64,000 bases of DNA. It comes from a virus. The notes below the pieces were generated by a model. It had not been told where the DNA came from, did no database searches, and worked only from the letters and a program-made list of their open reading frames with translations. The stretch spans positions 1-64,000 of the IMG/VR virus record IMGVR_UViG_3300009788_000007; one strand, 5' to 3'. The translations under genes and the position numbers were made by a program. This document shows, piece by piece, positions 32,237 to 40,678 of the stretch. Every line of letters begins with the position of its first letter. The first letter of the stretch is position 1.

Positions 32237-34848
32237 GCGTTAGCCAATCCTGCTTGTAAGTCACCTAAAATTTGAGATCGTGACTGTTTAAAACTATTAG
32301 CATCAGTAGCGTTTACTGTAAAATTAATATTATTGTTAACTGTAGTACCCCCACCACCATCGGATGATACCCCAAGTTTACCATTCTTACGTTTGAGTGG
32401 TAGGATAGCTTCAGGGCCTACTTCAGACATAGATGAAAGTTTTCCGTTCGCCTGATTAAACAATGTTGGAGTATTTACAACACCCCCATTTTGAAATTGT
32501 TGGATATTACCTTGATTAAAAACATTACCGTTCGCACTTTGAAAATTCGTACCCGCACTACTAAATGTTTGTGTTTGTGCTCCTGCAGACTGTAAAGCTT
32601 CTGCATTAGTTTGTGTACCTCCAGAGAACCCTGCACTAATACCAGTTGTGATTGCTTGTGCAATAGCTTGTTTCGCTATCTGCTGTGTAATCTGTCTACC
32701 TGTTTCATTTAAAACTTCTCGTAAACTTTTTGCCTGGAATAACGCTGTAGTCAAACCATCGGCAATACCGCTACCGATAATTTGCCCGGTTTTTTCCATC
32801 TGGCCCATAGTTTCATTTGCATCTTTTAATTTTTTAAGAACTTCATCTAAACCATTATTTGTTTTTTCTATAGAATCAGGTATTTTTCCTGCTGAATTAG
32901 CCATTTTATCAAAACTAATAGCAACATCAAAAGATGCCTTACTAGTTAAATCTAAACCTAAATTGAGTTCATTGATTCCTGTGATAAGTTCTTTAACAGA
33001 TTTTTTTGCAGCTTTAAATATGTCACCTTTACTTTGCTTTTTACCAAACTCTTTTTGTATTCTTAAAAATTCTTCATTAGCATTTTTTCTTATAGCATTT
33101 AGTCTTACTCCAGATTCTAAAGCATCTGCTATGATTTCAGCATTGGCTTTTTTCTCAGCATCCACAATATCTTTTAGAGAATCTTTAAGTACCTGATTAG
33201 CTTTGTCATCAACAAACTTCCTAGCTAAACTAACATCTAAGTTTTTATTAAAAAAAGAAGCTACATCTAAGATACCATTTTCTATAAATCTCTCTGCTTC
33301 AGACCACGCAATTTTAAAACCACTAGTAAACGTCACCCAAATTTTAGTTAATTGTGACACGCCAGTATTCCAACCAAACCTAATACGCTCAACAATATTT
33401 AAAAAGAATTCAGCAAAAGCAGCTGCGGCTTCTTGGGCTATTTTAAATTCATTAAATAATGTTTTACCTATAACTATACCTGCAGCTAAAGCAACGAGGC
33501 TAGCAAATATAGTTAATAAAGGTGCTGTAGATATAGCAGCTGCTGCAGAGCCTTTAGCCAGTGCAAACATAGCCTTACTCATTCCAATAATTACCGCAGT
33601 AAATTTAAATGCAATAATAGCCCCTATAAAAATACTTATTGCCTTTAATGTTGCGGCAACAGCCGCAGCCCTTTGTGCCGTACCTGATAAACTATCCTGC
33701 AAACCTAACAAAAATCTTATGCCATCAGTTACGGCTTCCACCATATTTTTTAAACTACCCGCCGCCCCTGAATCACCGATAGATAAAATAAATTCTTCAG
33801 TTGCAGAGATAAGAGATTTAAACGCACCGCCTAAAGTATCAGCCATTACTCTAGCCTGTTCTTCTGCCGCACCTCTATTTTCTTTTTGGGCTTCTGTGAG
33901 TTCATCAACTCTGTTTGCAGCTTCACCGATAATAAGAGCAGCACCTGCAAATCTAGTATTAAAAACATTAGCCGCCCTGGGTAAGTCTGCGCCTGCCGCA
34001 ACAAATCTTCTTAATATTTCTGTGGCGGATACCCCTTGCTTATTAAATTCATCAAGGTCTAGACCTAAAGACCTAAAAGCTTTTCTAGCTTTTACTGATG
34101 GGTTTTCTAAACTAAGTAATATACCACGTAGGGCAACGCCAGCTTTACTACCTTGAATACCAGAATCACCAAGTACACCTAACTGTGATGCAGTTTCTTC
34201 TAAGCTTTGCCCGGCAGCCTTGGCAATAGGGGCCACATCTACAAATGCTTGCGCGAGTTGTGCAACACTTGTGTTTGCTCTATTGGATACGTTAACTAAA
34301 GAATCGACCACACGTGAAGTTTCTTTTGCTTCTAAGCCAAACCCGCTTAAGATGTTACTAGCCACATCTGCAGCCTCGCCTAGTTCAATGGCTCCCGTAG
34401 TGGCTAGATCTAAAGTAGCTGGTAAAGCGGCTATGGCTTCTTCAGTCTCAAATCCCGCCCTAGCTAAGAACAGGAGCCCATCAGCAGCCTCTGTAGCACT
34501 AAAACGTGTTGTGGCCCCTAGTTTCCTCGCAGTTACTTCAAGGGCTTCCAGTTGATCTCCAGTAGCCCCTGCCACAGCACCAAGTGTCACCATCGATTGC
34601 TCAAAATCCGCTATGGTCCTGATAGCATCTTTTGCCGCAGCCACTGCAGCAAGTACAGTAACAAATTGACCTAATGAGCTTGTTACAGACTTGGTTGATT
34701 TTTCAAGCTCTTTGTTCTTCTTATCGAATTTATCCAGCTCACCACGGGCACCTTTTGCACCTGTTTTTAATTTCTTAAAAGCTCTATCGGCTTTTGAGGC
34801 CCCTGTAGTGGCTGGTCGTGCATCAATGGCAACACTTAGTACTGGCAT
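32233..34848 (-). CDS. tail tape measure protein
   Basis: The 871-residue protein has an N-terminal coiled coil, then a TMP region with TRFSATEAADGLLFLARAGF, ASNILSGFGLEA and GVSATEILRRFVAAG, typical of the phage TMP core (TP901-like). Hydrophobic segments at ~400-460 fit the membrane-active part, and the C-terminus has a conserved FQNGGVVNTPTLF / SEVGPEAILPL motif. TMP sets tail length and is ejected into the cell; by the usual scale 871 aa implies a tail near 130 nm. AAGG precedes the ATG. Confidence 0.92.
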   Translation of the reverse strand: MPVLSVAIDARPATTGASKADRAFKKLKTGAKGARGELDKFDKKNKELEKSTKSVTSSLGQFVTVLAAVAAAKDAIRTIADFEQSMVTLGAVAGATGDQLEALEVTARKLGATTRFSATEAADGLLFLARAGFETEEAIAALPATLDLATTGAIELGEAADVASNILSGFGLEAKETSRVVDSLVNVSNRANTSVAQLAQAFVDVAPIAKAAGQSLEETASQLGVLGDSGIQGSKAGVALRGILLSLENPSVKARKAFRSLGLDLDEFNKQGVSATEILRRFVAAGADLPRAANVFNTRFAGAALIIGEAANRVDELTEAQKENRGAAEEQARVMADTLGGAFKSLISATEEFILSIGDSGAAGSLKNMVEAVTDGIRFLLGLQDSLSGTAQRAAAVAATLKAISIFIGAIIAFKFTAVIIGMSKAMFALAKGSAAAAISTAPLLTIFASLVALAAGIVIGKTLFNEFKIAQEAAAAFAEFFLNIVERIRFGWNTGVSQLTKIWVTFTSGFKIAWSEAERFIENGILDVASFFNKNLDVSLARKFVDDKANQVLKDSLKDIVDAEKKANAEIIADALESGVRLNAIRKNANEEFLRIQKEFGKKQSKGDIFKAAKKSVKELITGINELNLGLDLTSKASFDVAISFDKMANSAGKIPDSIEKTNNGLDEVLKKLKDANETMGQMEKTGQIIGSGIADGLTTALFQAKSLREVLNETGRQITQQIAKQAIAQAITTGISAGFSGGTQTNAEALQSAGAQTQTFSSAGTNFQSANGNVFNQGNIQQFQNGGVVNTPTLFNQANGKLSSMSEVGPEAILPLKRKNGKLGVSSDGGGGTTVNNNINFTVNATDANSFKQSRSQILGDLQAGLANA

Positions 34849-34857
34849 ATCAAAACC

Positions 34858-35681
34858 TTATTTCTTCTTTGATGTAGATGGTAAAAGTCTGTCTGAATCA
34901 TTACCATCTTCATCTGTTTCAGATTTTTTTCTAATGTACTGGAGATATGAACTTTCAACTGATTGAAACATTTCCATAAGAGTGACACGGTCATCAAAAG
35001 TGTAGTCATTATCACAGTAGAAATTAATCCAGCTAACCGCCTCAGAGAATAGAATAGGGGTGATGCCTTCGGTGTGTGGTCGTATGTTGTGTAACATAGT
35101 CCACATTTCCCAAATGAAAAAAACATGTTCTTCAAGCTCTGGCTGTTTAAGGGCTGTAATTTCTTTACCCTTAGCTTTAAGCCTTTCATTATGTTTTTTA
35201 AGTTTGTTCGCATACTTACCCCATTCTAAATGCCATCTAAGGCGGTCAGTTAGTTTTTTACGTCTTCTTCTTGCCCTTCAACTTGGTAAGCTTCAAAATC
35301 ACCTGCATACTCAGTAATAATTTCTGCGAACTTATCCATTTCATTTAAGTATTTAAGTGCAACTGCTTCTGAATACAAAACATCAAAAACTTTTCCATCT
35401 TTGCCTATATCCTGTAGATGCTTCCAATCAAGTAGAACATGCTTTGCTGTGACTTTATTATTTAGTTCTTCTATAATCTCAACCTCACCAGCTTGTATGG
35501 CTATTCTGTTTTTTCTATAAAGCTTATTTCTGTACGCTTTTGCTTTAGGGTTATTGGAACGGGCTATAAGCAGTTCTAGCCCGTTATGGTCTTGCCAAAC
35601 TCCCTCAACATCTTTTGATTTGTCAGTACGTAAAGAGGCGATATTAAACCCCTTTACGTCTGTTTTGTTATCATCACTCAT
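34858..35681 (-). CDS. tail assembly chaperone, -1 frameshift fusion (GT-type, 274 aa)
   Basis: At the last codons of the upstream frame (35253-35259) the minus strand reads A AAA AAC TAA, a canonical X XXY YYZ slippery heptamer immediately before the stop. Slipping back one base gives LTDRLRWHLEWGKY and a 131-residue extension ending at 34858. The extension is protein-like throughout (EEHVFFIWEMWTMLHN). This is the G/GT pattern of long-tailed phages: both products bind the tape measure and recruit tail tube protein. Confidence 0.85.
35250..35681 (-). CDS. tail assembly chaperone, unshifted form (G-type, 143 aa)
   Basis: The zero-frame product begins MSDDNKTDVKGFNIASLRTD and ends GQEEDVKN. 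It is acidic and helical, and lies between the tail tube gene and the tape measure gene as expected. AAGGA precedes the ATG. Most ribosomes should stop here, with a few per cent shifting into the longer form. Confidence 0.88.
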   Translation of the reverse strand: MSDDNKTDVKGFNIASLRTDKSKDVEGVWQDHNGLELLIARSNNPKAKAYRNKLYRKNRIAIQAGEVEIIEELNNKVTAKHVLLDWKHLQDIGKDGKVFDVLYSEAVALKYLNEMDKFAEIITEYAGDFEAYQVEGQEEDVKN

Positions 35682-35713
35682 TTGTGATTTTCCTTTCTGG
35701 TAGGCTCATACTT

Positions 35714-35755
35714 TTTTACTTTTACTTTTACTTTTACTTTTACTTTTACTTTTAC
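35714..35755. repeat. seven-copy hexanucleotide repeat (TTTTAC)7
   Basis: Seven perfect copies of TTTTAC (GTAAAA on the transcribed sense) fill the gap between the tail tube stop codon and the ribosome site of the chaperone gene. Slippage would change spacing in steps of six bases. It does not match any other repeat in the window. Confidence 0.95.
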
Positions 35756-38482
35756 TTAGCAGTCACCAACAATACCTGGGCCTGTGAACTTAGCTACACG
35801 TAAAGTAATGTCTTCACTTGGGCAGCGGACAGCGGTAAATTCCATGTCAGCAATGATGTCTGAGTTCTGGCCACCTGCAACTTTTTGACCTGAAGAGTAT
35901 TTAACTTTTGGTAAGTCGTAAACATAAACGTTACCCCCAGCGTCTGTAGCCAAGAATGCAATACTACTTGTTTCAAAATCCAGGTACCTTTGAATGATTC
36001 CAATGTTATTGAAATAACTTTGAAGAGTTCCAGTGATTGTCACAACACCAGCACCAATACTATCTGCACCAAGCACCCCAATTAATGGCCGTGCTCTTAA
36101 GTTATTTTCTACAGCCAGAGATAATTGGGTGGCTGCAAATAAAACACCATTTTCTAGAATAGCGTTTGTGTCTTCGATACCAGTCATAACCGGATTAGTT
36201 GAAAGTTCAAGTGCATCAACAGTACCTAGTGACACTATGTTACTTTGCTCATTTTTACCAATAAAACTAAATGACCCAGTGGCCACTGCTCCTGCAGCTA
36301 TCTCTAAAGACATAGTACTAACCACCATACCCTGGTATAAGTTAAATGCGCCGGGTACATCAGTAAACTCTTTCTCAATACTAAAGAAACTTGTAGTCAC
36401 ACCATTTGTAACTTCACTAAGTTGTTCAAACGTTGTCGTGTCACTGTTACCACTTCCTGCAGTAGTTGTACCTAGTGTCGCAGCATCAAAAAAGTTACTA
36501 CCAGACACAAATACTGAAGTAGTTACAATACTGTTTCCTCCAACACCTGCGAGGTCAGCTGTAATGATAGAATCATCAGTAGCAAAAGCACCAGCACCTG
36601 TAGTTGGGTGCTCAGTAGTTGCTAAAGAATAATCAGTACCTGGAGTACCTGTTAGGTTAATGGCTGCAACTGTGTTATTTTGAGCATCAGCAGCTGAAGC
36701 ACCTACATCAATAGCACCATCAAAATTAAGTATTGATGCGTCACTAACATATTGATAGGTTTTTGCATCAATAGTTATTGTGTCACCATCTACACCTGCT
36801 GTAGTTGTGCCAAGTGTTACAGCATCAAAAACGTTAGTACCTGCTGTAAAAGTTTGTGTAGTGCTCACAGAATCACCTAAAGTTCCAGGTAGTTTTGAAG
36901 TTAAGATTGCATCATCAACGATGAATGATGCAATACTTGCCTGCCCGTTAACTGTCATTGCAGCAGCATAGCCTACACCAGGAGTACCCGTAAGATTAAC
37001 AGCGTTTTCAATGTTGACTTTGCATTGTGCAAGTGTGATTGCATTTTCAATATTACCGTCAACATTAGTTAAGGTATCTTTAAAAGTGTAAGTTTTACTA
37101 CCTATGGTCATTGTATCCCCGTCAGTTGGGATAGTGTCTAAGGTAAGTGTACCCTGGGATTCTGTAGATGCTGTAGGTTGTACAGGCATAGTTAAAGTAC
37201 CTTGCGCCTGTACTCCGGTATCCTGTTCATCAACTACATCAGTAAACCCGCGTAAAACAGCTTTACCTGGAGTTACAGAAATAAGTTTAAAAAACCCATT
37301 ATTTTCTACATTCACCCAGTCTTTAGTATTGATCCATTTACCGACCACTAAACCTGCAGTAACCAAACCGTTACTCTCATCATTCAATGAGTTATCTGAA
37401 TCCAGCATGAAATAAGTTGAACCACTAACTATTACCGCAGTGTCAAACGGATCAGAAAACAAACCGCCTTCAATAAACTCTTCATGTGATTCATAAGACA
37501 GTTCTGTATTAATATCGCCTTCAGCTTGGATGTTTGTTCTAATCAAATCTGAAAGCTGTCTGTCATCACGAAGTTCTGCAGAGGCAGTGGTGTCTGTACT
37601 TTGAATAAGGCTCTCACTAGTTAGCCTTATCTCTTTCATTTGTATATCAGTACCCAGGGTGACATTACCCAAAGTGACAGCATCAAAAAAGTTACCTGCA
37701 TCAAAAAATGTTTCACTTAAGGGTATCGCATTTCCTGCAGTACCAAGATTATTTTTATCAGTCAATGTGGCAACATTCGCTACAAAACTAGTAGTGCTTA
37801 CATCAGGGTTTATTGTAGTAGCTGTTGAATATTGCGTACCAGCTACCCCTGTAAGATTAATTGCAGCGGCTGTGTTGTTTTGTGTGTCAGTAACTGTGGC
37901 ACCTATTTTAATTTCACCATCAATCAAGTTATCTAACGTATTTTTAAATGTGTACACCTTAGCATTAATAGTCATAGTGTCTGCAGTAGTACCACCCAAT
38001 AATGTAGCAGTTGAGAACCCATCGCCACCAGCAGTAAGACTACTGACTGTAGCAATACTATTACCTGCTGTACCTGCAGTTTGAGCCCGTACTACAGCCT
38101 CATTTACAACCAATGCCCCAAAGGCATCTATATCTACAGTAGGGTGTGCAGTCATTGACAAAGCATAATCAGTACCGGGGATACCTCCTGCAAGGTCAAC
38201 AGCATTTTCTAAGTTTAATTGTGCTTGTGCAAGTGACCCACCAATAGCGACATTACCATCAAAATCAGTAAGCGCTGTTTGAAAAGTATAAACTTTACCA
38301 TCAATTGTTACAGTGTCGGCATCAGTTGGCATAGTTGCAATAAGTAATACGTTTTGTGCTTTGGCCTCGCCTATAGGGTTTACAGCAATTGTCAAAGCAC
38401 CTTGTGCTGCCTGCGCAGTAGGTGGATTAGCAAAACCATTTTCCTTTAGGTAAGACACTTTAATTCTATCTGCATCAGACAT
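35756..38482 (-). CDS. major tail tube protein with inserted repeat modules (908 aa)
   Basis: Two segments look like the siphophage tail tube fold: residues ~276-443 (RLTSESLIQSTDTTASAELR, TELSYESHEEFIEGGLFSDP) and ~677-908 (TFEQLSEVTNGVTTSFFSIE through RVAKFTGPGIVGDC). The rest is four copies of a ~115-residue module, two before the fold and two inside it. Ordinary tail tube proteins have 200-450 residues, so half of this protein is decoration that should project from the tail surface. AAAGGAG precedes the ATG and the chaperone genes follow. Confidence 0.82.
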   Translation of the reverse strand: MSDADRIKVSYLKENGFANPPTAQAAQGALTIAVNPIGEAKAQNVLLIATMPTDADTVTIDGKVYTFQTALTDFDGNVAIGGSLAQAQLNLENAVDLAGGIPGTDYALSMTAHPTVDIDAFGALVVNEAVVRAQTAGTAGNSIATVSSLTAGGDGFSTATLLGGTTADTMTINAKVYTFKNTLDNLIDGEIKIGATVTDTQNNTAAAINLTGVAGTQYSTATTINPDVSTTSFVANVATLTDKNNLGTAGNAIPLSETFFDAGNFFDAVTLGNVTLGTDIQMKEIRLTSESLIQSTDTTASAELRDDRQLSDLIRTNIQAEGDINTELSYESHEEFIEGGLFSDPFDTAVIVSGSTYFMLDSDNSLNDESNGLVTAGLVVGKWINTKDWVNVENNGFFKLISVTPGKAVLRGFTDVVDEQDTGVQAQGTLTMPVQPTASTESQGTLTLDTIPTDGDTMTIGSKTYTFKDTLTNVDGNIENAITLAQCKVNIENAVNLTGTPGVGYAAAMTVNGQASIASFIVDDAILTSKLPGTLGDSVSTTQTFTAGTNVFDAVTLGTTTAGVDGDTITIDAKTYQYVSDASILNFDGAIDVGASAADAQNNTVAAINLTGTPGTDYSLATTEHPTTGAGAFATDDSIITADLAGVGGNSIVTTSVFVSGSNFFDAATLGTTTAGSGNSDTTTFEQLSEVTNGVTTSFFSIEKEFTDVPGAFNLYQGMVVSTMSLEIAAGAVATGSFSFIGKNEQSNIVSLGTVDALELSTNPVMTGIEDTNAILENGVLFAATQLSLAVENNLRARPLIGVLGADSIGAGVVTITGTLQSYFNNIGIIQRYLDFETSSIAFLATDAGGNVYVYDLPKVKYSSGQKVAGGQNSDIIADMEFTAVRCPSEDITLRVAKFTGPGIVGDC
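36455..38347 (-). repeat. four protein-level copies of a ~115-aa module
   Basis: Copies fall at residues ~46-165, 166-275, 444-562 and 563-676 of the tail tube protein. The shared pattern is DTxTIdaKxYTFk, then DGxIxIGA, AQNNTxAAINLTG, GTDYSxAT, GTAGNSI and NFFDAxTLG. The last two copies are the most alike. A fifth copy lies in the head connector gene at about 48773-49126. Confidence 0.85.
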
Positions 38483-38495
38483 TTCTAAATCTCCT

Positions 38496-38912
38496 TTATA
38501 ATAAGTTGTCTTTAAAGAATGGGCAACTTATTTCAGTTTGCCATTCGGAACCTTTGCGCCCTAAGTTACGCACCACCGGGGTTTGAAATGTAACGCCCTG
38601 GAACGTTAACCCCCTAAAAGCGTTTACAATAGCATCAGCCACTTCCAAGTTTTCACCGTCTCCAGCTTGTATTGGGAAGTGAACCAACGCTATTGCAACA
38701 CCACGTACCCTGAAGCGTCTTTTGGCTGCACCAACATCTACCTGACGACTAGATTCCGGTGTAATCCTAAGACGCACCCAACCATTAACGCAATCGTCTG
38801 GCTGGGGATCAGGGGCATTGTCATACTGCACAAATATAGGTAAAGCATCTTCTATATCTGTACCGAATTTACAGCGGATAGTATTGAATATGTCTACATA
38901 CACAGTAGCCAT
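38496..38912 (-). CDS. DUF4128-like tail completion protein, copy A
   Basis: The start MATVYVDIFNTIRCKFG at 38912 overlaps the preceding TAA; a longer start at 38930 is less likely. The centre reads PIFVQYDNAPDPQP and GWVRLRITPESSRQVD, followed by VADAIVNAFRGLTFQGVTFQ and EWQTEISCPF. These match the tail-terminator-like DUF4128 family. A paralogue lies at 42746-43222. Confidence 0.75.
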   Translation of the reverse strand: MATVYVDIFNTIRCKFGTDIEDALPIFVQYDNAPDPQPDDCVNGWVRLRITPESSRQVDVGAAKRRFRVRGVAIALVHFPIQAGDGENLEVADAIVNAFRGLTFQGVTFQTPVVRNLGRKGSEWQTEISCPFFKDNLL

Positions 38913-39931
38913 TACAGTAACCCTACCCATTCTTTAGTGCCTGCATTATCTGCAAGCAGCACAATCATTGTTTCATCTTGCAGCAAGTTACCTAACTCAC
39001 CGCCTAACCCTATACCTTGTTCCGGTACAATTCTTAAAAGGTTTGAGCCACTATTTTCTAAATAGAAATATGGGCCTCCAGGTTCAAGGTCATCAACCAG
39101 CGGTAGGATTATTTCAAGATTTGGAATAACACCAGATGTCATACGCAATACTCGACCCATGGCTACTGATATACGGAAGTCTGCGATGATGCTAAAGTCT
39201 TTGCCACCACCATAAAAAAATTCAGATTCAGTAAAACTTTCATTACGAATTTCGACAATAGGGATACTTGCACTGGCTGCTTTAAATGCATTCCACGTGA
39301 TACTTAATAGTTTGTCAGCTTCAGTACTAAATCTGCAGGGCACATCAAATTCACCACCCCAGGTTAGCTGTACTCCTGTAGCAGGGGCAATAGTGAATGT
39401 TACTTTTCCTGTAGTCGTGTCAACTGAGAATCCAGCTGTTTGCAGCGTACCATCAAAGGCTATCTTTACAGTACCACTTCTGGGTTTGGTGATATTGCGT
39501 ATTTTGGTATTCAGACCATCCTGGTATCGCTTGATAAGTTGGAATTCTGTTTGAGAAGAATCACCCACACCAAATACCACATCTTCAGCATCTGGGAGCG
39601 CTGCCCCATCCCCAAAGGTAATATGGTTACTTGTTGTGGCGTAATCACCCCAATCTTTGAATCTGAAGGACCCCAGGGCCCCCTCACGGGCTAAATAGAA
39701 CTCCATTACAGCACTAAGGTCATCTTGATCCCGCACCCCGTAACGGGCGTTATATTGCCTCAGGGCATCCGTCCAACGTGCGGTACGATGTTCAGCACCT
39801 GAATCTGTGGTCACAATGGCCGTATTGTACCCAGGGCCACCCCTTGAACCAAAGCTTATATTATCAGGGAATAGTGGCTCATCAAAGCCTGCCTGAACAT
39901 CTAAATTAAATAGTGTTGACACCTGGGCCAT
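38912..39931 (-). CDS. DUF2460 distal tail protein
   Basis: The N-terminal 210 residues match DUF2460: FPDNISFGSRGGPGYNTAIV, HRTARWTDALRQYNARYGVR, FYLAREGALGSFRFKDWGDY and the KPRSGTVKIAFDG loop. In GTA-like tails this protein is part of the distal tail ring. The C-terminal ~80 residues form an extra beta domain also present in the 117-aa protein at 31883. It is placed far from the DUF2163/hub cluster here, with the tail tube and tape measure genes in between. Confidence 0.88.
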   Translation of the reverse strand: MAQVSTLFNLDVQAGFDEPLFPDNISFGSRGGPGYNTAIVTTDSGAEHRTARWTDALRQYNARYGVRDQDDLSAVMEFYLAREGALGSFRFKDWGDYATTSNHITFGDGAALPDAEDVVFGVGDSSQTEFQLIKRYQDGLNTKIRNITKPRSGTVKIAFDGTLQTAGFSVDTTTGKVTFTIAPATGVQLTWGGEFDVPCRFSTEADKLLSITWNAFKAASASIPIVEIRNESFTESEFFYGGGKDFSIIADFRISVAMGRVLRMTSGVIPNLEIILPLVDDLEPGGPYFYLENSGSNLLRIVPEQGIGLGGELGNLLQDETMIVLLADNAGTKEWVGLL

Positions 39932-40677
39932 TAGTTCCCATCCTCTGCAATAACTTTGATGTTCAAACTTCCTATGTCATCTGTGGCGGGTACCCCGCTA
40001 AATGTCCTGGTTGATGAATCGAACATAAGCCAGTTTGGTAGCGGGTCGCCATTCTCAAGTTCGGCTGTATAGGTCAGCGTGTCCCCATCGATATCTTCAA
40101 AAGCATCACTAGGAAATTGGAAATTAAAGGCTGTGTCAGCTGTAGCTATCTGGTCTGATATCCCTTGGTCTACAGTAGGGCCATCATTCACATTTATTAT
40201 TTCAAGTTGGAATGTGTCAGAAACAGTGCTACCTACATCATCTTCAGCAATAACTTTGATATCTAAAAAACCCACATCATCATTAGTAGGGGTACCTACA
40301 AATCTACGGGTGGCCCCTGTGAAAGTTATCCAGGCTGGAAGAGGTGAATCATCACCTTTTGTTGCAGTGTATGTTAACGGCTGCATTTCAGGATCTTCAA
40401 AAGTGTCTTCAGCAAAAATAAAATCCCATATTTCATCTTCTAAATTTTGTTGATCAGGGATAGGGTTAGCCACTATAGGCGGTTCATTTATTGTAAAATT
40501 TACGCCTTGTTGAAAACTGGCAAATTTCCTAGTTCTAAATGAGTAGTTTTCGTCTAATGCCCATACAGCCGGATTAGAGCTTGAGAATTTACGTGTACGT
40601 TTAGAATAGTTCTCATCTAAAGCCCACACTGCAGGGTTAGAACTTGAAAATTTCCTAGTGAACAAAAAGTTAGCCAT
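39931..40677 (-). CDS. cadherin/Ig-like (CADG) virion surface protein with tandem repeats
   Basis: The N-terminus has two identical copies of FSSSNPAVWALDENYS. Two CADG/He_PIG-type Ig domains follow (residues ~68-160 and ~162-248), each with LTYTAxxxDxxPLPxWxxF, FxGTP and LDIKVIAED. The second domain stops at LNIKVIAEDGN, before its final strands, on a TAA that overlaps the next ATG. It likely decorates the virion or binds host glycans. Confidence 0.75.
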   Translation of the reverse strand: MANFLFTRKFSSSNPAVWALDENYSKRTRKFSSSNPAVWALDENYSFRTRKFASFQQGVNFTINEPPIVANPIPDQQNLEDEIWDFIFAEDTFEDPEMQPLTYTATKGDDSPLPAWITFTGATRRFVGTPTNDDVGFLDIKVIAEDDVGSTVSDTFQLEIINVNDGPTVDQGISDQIATADTAFNFQFPSDAFEDIDGDTLTYTAELENGDPLPNWLMFDSSTRTFSGVPATDDIGSLNIKVIAEDGN

Positions 40678-40678
40678 T

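Noticed and set aside
33203-34156. Long plus-strand frame (317 codons) antisense to the tape measure gene
   Set aside because: Composition is that of a shadow of the Ala/Ser-rich tape measure gene, with no ribosome site and no recognisable domain. Several similar frames oppose the tail tube, hub and coat genes.
34836-35213. Separate 125-aa gene in the chaperone region
   Set aside because: This frame differs from the -1 extension and has an unlikely composition. The frameshift product explains the region better.
35714-35755. CRISPR array
   Set aside because: Units are six bases without spacers; it is a microsatellite. No CRISPR-like array was seen anywhere in the window.
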